A DNA stretch of 64,000 nucleotides from the NCBI RefSeq assembly GCF_022448905.1, contig NZ_JAKVCW010000003.1:62001-126000 (forward strand), written 5' to 3'. A program made the translations under genes and the position numbers. Below are positions 60,480-64,000 of this stretch, one piece after another. Every line of letters starts with the position of its first letter. Position 1 is the first letter of the stretch. Source of the DNA: Shimia sp. GTDB lineage: Bacteria; Pseudomonadota; Alphaproteobacteria; Rhodobacterales; Rhodobacteraceae. Under the pieces are notes generated by a model, which searched no databases, had not been told where the DNA came from, and worked only from the letters and a program-made list of their open reading frames with translations.

Positions 60480-61298
60480 ATGAAGATTCTTTTCCTCGGT
60501 GATGTGATGGGGCGCGCCGGACGCGCGGCTGTGGTGGAACGCCTGCCCAAGCTGCGCGAAGACTGGCGGCTGGATTTAGTCGTGATCAACGGCGAAAACG
60601 CCTCCAACGGCATGGGGCTGTCTGGCGCCCACGCCAAGGCGCTGCTCGACGCGGGGGCCGATTGCATCACGCTAGGTGATCATGCCTTTGACCAAAAAGA
60701 CATGCTGCAGTTCATCCAGAACGAACCGCGTATTATTCGCCCGTTAAACTACGCCCGCGGGGATGTGCCGGGCAAAGGCTTCCGTGTGTTCAACGCCCAA
60801 GGCGGACGCAAAGTGCTGGTGGCCCAAGCGCTGGGCCAGGTGTTTATGAAACAGCCCTATGGCGATCCGTTTTCAGCCGTAGATCAGGTGTTGCGCGCGC
60901 ATCCGCGCGGCGGGTTGGTGCAGGCGGCGATTGTCGACATGCATTGCGAAGCCACTTCGGAGAAAATGGGCATGGGCCATTTCTGTGATGGCCGTGTCAG
61001 CCTCGTGGTGGGCACCCATACCCACATCCCGACAGCAGACACCCAAATCCTGCCCGGCGGCACCGCGTTTCAGGCGGACGCCGGCATGTGTGGCGATTAC
61101 AACTCGGTGATTGGCATGCAGAAAGAAGAGCCCATGCGCCGCTTTGTAACAGGCATGCCAAAATCGCGTTTCACCCCTGCGCTGGGCGAAGCCACGCTGT
61201 CCGGGGTCTATGTCGAGACTGACGACCGCACCGGCGCTGCCAAACGCATCGAAATGGTGCGCCAGGGCGGTCGGTTGAGCCAATGCGGGCCAGCCTAA
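60480..61298 (+). CDS. YmdB-type metallophosphoesterase (TIGR00282 family)
   Basis: 272 residues. Di-iron phosphodiesterase fold: MKILFLGDVMGRAGRAAVVE, LVVINGENASNGMGLSGAHA, DCITLGDHAFDQKDMLQFIQ, AAIVDMHCEATSEKMGMGHF, and VVGTHTHIPTADTQILPGGT, GMCGDYNSVIGM. The Bacillus relative YmdB hydrolyses 2',3'-cyclic nucleotides. Start ATG 60480; the frame opens six bases earlier at a TTG. Followed directly by the EamA gene. Confidence 0.93.
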   Translation: MKILFLGDVMGRAGRAAVVERLPKLREDWRLDLVVINGENASNGMGLSGAHAKALLDAGADCITLGDHAFDQKDMLQFIQNEPRIIRPLNYARGDVPGKGFRVFNAQGGRKVLVAQALGQVFMKQPYGDPFSAVDQVLRAHPRGGLVQAAIVDMHCEATSEKMGMGHFCDGRVSLVVGTHTHIPTADTQILPGGTAFQADAGMCGDYNSVIGMQKEEPMRRFVTGMPKSRFTPALGEATLSGVYVETDDRTGAAKRIEMVRQGGRLSQCGPA

Positions 61299-61299
61299 G

Positions 61300-62187
61300 G
61301 TGCCACTGGTCTACTGGATCATTGTCCTTCTGGCGATTGGCACCGGATGGGGTCTGAATCAGCCCTTGGCCAAAATCGCCGTTTCAGAAGGCTATGAGCC
61401 GCTTGGCCTGATTTTCTGGCAACTCGTAATTGGAGCGGCGTTCCTGTTTGTGTTGCGATTAGTTACGGGCAAATCCGTGGCCCTACCACGCAACAAGCTC
61501 TGGTTCTTCATGCTGATCGCATGCCTTGGCACCATCATTCCCAACAGCTTTTCCTACCGCGCCGCGGCGGAGCTGCCCTCTGGTGTGATGTCGATTGTGA
61601 TCTCGCTGGTGCCGATGTTTGCCTTTCCGATTGCTTTGCTGATGGGCACCGACCGGTTCAATTGGCTCCGCCTTGGCGGCTTGGTGGCGGGACTCATTGG
61701 CGTGATCATCCTTGCCGAACCCGAAGCTTTGCCAGACCCGGCCATGGTGGCCTTCCTCCCCATCGCCGTGGTTGGCCCGCTGTGTTATGCCTTTGAGGGC
61801 AATGTGGTGTCCAAATGGGGCATGCACGGGTTGGGCGCGGGCCACGTGCTCTATGGCGCCTCCGTTGTCGGGGCCATTCTCGCGCTGCCACTGGCTTTGG
61901 TCTCTGGCCAGTTCATTGACCCGCGCACCGAGTGGAACGCGCCCGAATACGCGTTGGTCTTGTCGTCCGTGATCCATGCTTGTGTCTACACCGCCTATGT
62001 CTGGCTGGTGTCCCGCGCCGGTGCCGGCTTTGCCGCGCAAGTCAGCTACGTGGTCACCGGCAGCGGCGTTCTCTGGGCCATGTTGCTGCTCAAAGAACAG
62101 TATTCACTCTGGGTTTGGGCCGCATTGGGGCTGATCCTGGTGGGCATGACCTTGGTGCAGCCACGTATCCAAGCTGAAACCGCCTAA
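61300..62187 (+). CDS. EamA-family (DMT) exporter/transporter
   Basis: 295 residues, ten membrane helices, two EamA halves: YWIIVLLAIGTGWGLNQPLA to LGGLVAGLIGVIILAEPEAL, and VAFLPIAVVGPLCYAFEGNV to the end. DMT transporters export small metabolites. The start is a GTG at 61300, one base after the preceding stop, so it is coupled to the phosphodiesterase gene. Substrate unknown. Confidence 0.9.
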   Translation: MPLVYWIIVLLAIGTGWGLNQPLAKIAVSEGYEPLGLIFWQLVIGAAFLFVLRLVTGKSVALPRNKLWFFMLIACLGTIIPNSFSYRAAAELPSGVMSIVISLVPMFAFPIALLMGTDRFNWLRLGGLVAGLIGVIILAEPEALPDPAMVAFLPIAVVGPLCYAFEGNVVSKWGMHGLGAGHVLYGASVVGAILALPLALVSGQFIDPRTEWNAPEYALVLSSVIHACVYTAYVWLVSRAGAGFAAQVSYVVTGSGVLWAMLLLKEQYSLWVWAALGLILVGMTLVQPRIQAETA

Positions 62188-62248
62188 AATCTCTTGCCCG
62201 ACAGGGGCTTCATGGTAAATGTTGGCCGCTGGTAAAGACGGAATTGGT

Positions 62249-64000
62249 ATGGATCTTTTTGCATTTTCGCAGACCACTCAGGCGGTGCTTGCGCTTTTGA
62301 CCGTGGCGGGCATGTTTGTGCTCTTCCTGCGCGAGGCCTATCCAACCGAAGTGGTGGCCATTGGCGGCGTTGCCGTGCTGCTGTTCCTGGGGGTCCTGCC
62401 GTACCAAGCCGCGCTTGACGTGCTCTCCAATCCGGCGCCATGGACCATTGCCGCCATGTTCATTGTCATGGGCGCGCTGGTGCGCACCGGGGCCCTGTCG
62501 GCCTTTACGGCACTGGCAGACGGGCAGGCGCAAGAACGCCCACAAGTGGCCATCACCGTGCTCCTGTGTTTTGTGATCCTAGCTTCGGCATTTGTGTCCA
62601 ACACCCCGGTGGTGGTGGTGATGATCCCGGTCTTCACCCAGCTGGCGCGTACTTTGGGAACGTCGGCCTCTAAGTTGTTGATCCCTTTGAGCTATGCCGC
62701 GATCATGGGCGGGACTCTGACGCTGATCGGTACGTCTACAAACCTCTTGGTGGACGGTGTCGCGCGTGATCAGGGATTGGAGCCTTTCAGTATTTTTGAG
62801 GTCACGCCGCTGGGTCTGATCATTGTGGTTTGGGGGATGGCCTACCTCTACTTTGTGGGACGACGCCTTTTACCGGAACGCGCCAGCATGGCGGACCTTC
62901 TGTCCAACCGCAGCCAGATGAAATTCTTCACAGAAGCGGTGATCCCGCCGGAAAGCAACCTGATAGGCCGGGAAGTCTCCGGCGTGCAATTGTTCAAACG
63001 CGATGGCGTGCGTCTAATCGACGTGATCCGCGGGGACACCTCGCTGCGCCGCAACCTCGGCGCGGTCACGCTTCAGGTCGGTGACCGTGTGGTTTTGCGT
63101 ACCAAGATGACAGAGCTGCTCAGCCTGCAGCGTAATAAATCCCTGAAACGACTTGATCAGGTGGGTGCGGTCGAAACCACCACAGTGGAAGCGCTGATCA
63201 CACCGGGTTGCAAGATGGTTGGTCGCCGGCTCGGCGCGCTGCGCCTGCGCCGCCGCTACGGCGTCTATCCACTGGCGGTGCACCGTCGGAACCAGAACAT
63301 CGGCCAACAGCTGGATCAGCTGGTAGTGCGTGTCGGCGACACGCTGCTGCTGGAAGGGGCGCCTGAGGACATCCAACGTCTCGCCACCGACATGGATATG
63401 GTTGATGTGTCTCAGCCGTCAGAGCGCGAGTATCGTCGCGGGCATGCGCCCATTGCCTTAGGGGCCATGGTGGGCATCGTGATCTTGGCGGGGCTTGGGG
63501 TCGCGCCAATTCTTTACCTCGCCATTCTTGCCGTGGCGGTGGTGCTATTGACGCGCTGCATTGATGCGGAAGAGGCGTTTTCCTTCGTCGATGGCCGTCT
63601 GTTGTCGCTGATCTTCTCCATGCTGGCCATCGGGGCAGCTCTTTCACACTCCGGTGCCGTGTCGCTGATCGTGAACAATCTCGCACCAGCTTTGCAGGGC
63701 CTGCCACCCTTCCTGCTGATCTGGGCCATCTACCTGCTGACCTCGGTGCTGACGGAGCTTGTGTCCAACAATGCTGTGGCCGTGGTGGTGACGCCCATCG
63801 CGGTGGGACTGGCGCAGGCCATTGGTGTGGACCCGCGTCCCTTGGTGGTCGCTGTCATGATTGCCGCTTCGGCTAGCTTCGCGACGCCGATCGGCTATCA
63901 GACCAACATGCTGGTCTTTGGACCGGGTGGCTACAAGTTCACCGACTTCATGCGTGTCGGCATTCCGCTGAACCTGTCGATTGGCATTTTGGCCTCCGCG
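62249..64000 (+). CDS. SLC13/DASS-family permease with two RCK-C domains (3' end outside window)
   Basis: 584 codons, open through the right edge, nearly the usual 590 or so. N-terminal membrane half (AVLALLTVAGMFVLFLREAY, FVILASAFVSNTPVVVVMIP with the SNT motif, MGGTLTLIGTSTNLLVDGVA). Two soluble TrkA-C domains at about residues 225-295 and 310-385 (GAVTLQVGDRVVLRTKMTEL; LVVRVGDTLLLEGAPEDIQR). C-terminal half with SNNAVAVVVTPIAVGL and FATPIGYQTNMLVFGPGGYK. Na+- or H+-coupled uptake of sulfate, dicarboxylates or similar; substrate not determined by sequence. Confidence 0.93.
   Translation, partial: MDLFAFSQTTQAVLALLTVAGMFVLFLREAYPTEVVAIGGVAVLLFLGVLPYQAALDVLSNPAPWTIAAMFIVMGALVRTGALSAFTALADGQAQERPQVAITVLLCFVILASAFVSNTPVVVVMIPVFTQLARTLGTSASKLLIPLSYAAIMGGTLTLIGTSTNLLVDGVARDQGLEPFSIFEVTPLGLIIVVWGMAYLYFVGRRLLPERASMADLLSNRSQMKFFTEAVIPPESNLIGREVSGVQLFKRDGVRLIDVIRGDTSLRRNLGAVTLQVGDRVVLRTKMTELLSLQRNKSLKRLDQVGAVETTTVEALITPGCKMVGRRLGALRLRRRYGVYPLAVHRRNQNIGQQLDQLVVRVGDTLLLEGAPEDIQRLATDMDMVDVSQPSEREYRRGHAPIALGAMVGIVILAGLGVAPILYLAILAVAVVLLTRCIDAEEAFSFVDGRLLSLIFSMLAIGAALSHSGAVSLIVNNLAPALQGLPPFLLIWAIYLLTSVLTELVSNNAVAVVVTPIAVGLAQAIGVDPRPLVVAVMIAASASFATPIGYQTNMLVFGPGGYKFTDFMRVGIPLNLSIGILASA

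Noticed and set aside
1-64000. Prophage, integrase, transposase or toxin-antitoxin module
   Set aside because: I read both strands for such products and found none that I can recognise.

Overview
The window reads as chromosomal DNA of a marine Rhodobacterales (Roseobacter-group) alphaproteobacterium. The gene families point there: a CarD next to a 7Fe-4S ferredoxin and a Suv3-like helicase, an RTX protein, an orphan iron-binding protein, 4-hydroxyphenylpyruvate dioxygenase beside an Lrp-type regulator, and GC-rich codon use. I see no insertion sequence, prophage, CRISPR array or rRNA. There is one tRNA (Tyr, GUA). Genus cannot be fixed from sequence reading alone.

Layout. 1-6.2 kb: 5' part of prfA (cut by the window edge), small secreted and DUF1499 proteins, agmatinase, an M20D amidohydrolase, mazG, an Fe(3+)-binding protein behind an IscR-like site, and an AT-rich orphan membrane ORF. 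6.3-15.5 kb: M19 dipeptidase, two paralogous small exported proteins flanking a flavodoxin, a divergent HxlR/NmrA pair with a clear inverted repeat between them, oligoendopeptidase F, an FAH-fold hydrolase, and a lysophospholipase/SCP2 pair. 15.5-20.8 kb: Suv3-like helicase, S4 RNA-binding protein, fdxA, carD and a voltage-gated K+ channel. The fdxA-carD gap holds three tandem stem-loops, each followed by a T-run, with short direct repeats. 20.8-26.3 kb: divergent cobS/cobT, a CPA2 antiporter, and an Lrp-type regulator divergent from hppD with a 13-bp palindrome between them. 26.4-34.3 kb: exported amidohydrolase, a 917-residue protein joining a GspL/PilM-like N-terminus to a GspC/PilP-like C-terminus, metY with a leader dyad, a glycosyltransferase-like protein and a small periplasmic protein.

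34.3-38.9 kb is a compact catabolic or biosynthetic island: a TetR regulator divergent from a four-gene operon (flavin monooxygenase, SBF-type transporter, two SDR enzymes) whose genes overlap by 1 to 4 bases. It is followed by a convergent RTX protein built of three copies of one module of about 232 residues. 41.5-43.2 kb: tRNA-Tyr, rlmB, a small zinc-ribbon protein and a likely independent sRNA ending in a strong terminator.

43.2-54.6 kb: hybrid histidine kinase and a histidine-biosynthesis cluster on the minus strand in the order hisB-hisH-hisA-hisF-hisE (read from high to low coordinates), interrupted by unrelated genes (DUF1963, DUF2306/TetR, AraC/peroxiredoxin, DUF2147, a small membrane protein, DUF2867). 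54.7-64 kb: a free-standing AsnC ligand domain, SnoaL-like protein, guanine deaminase, MgtE, 5-formyl-THF cyclo-ligase, DUF333 lipoprotein, an unrecognised membrane-anchored protein, a YmdB-type phosphodiesterase, an EamA exporter and an SLC13 permease cut by the right edge.

Four copies of a palindromic intergenic element sharing an AAATATCYCSGGG-like core sit at gene ends. The most attractive unexplained items are the triple-hairpin carD leader, the 43.0-43.13 kb sRNA candidate, the GspL/GspC-like chimera and the FMO-SBF-SDR-SDR operon.
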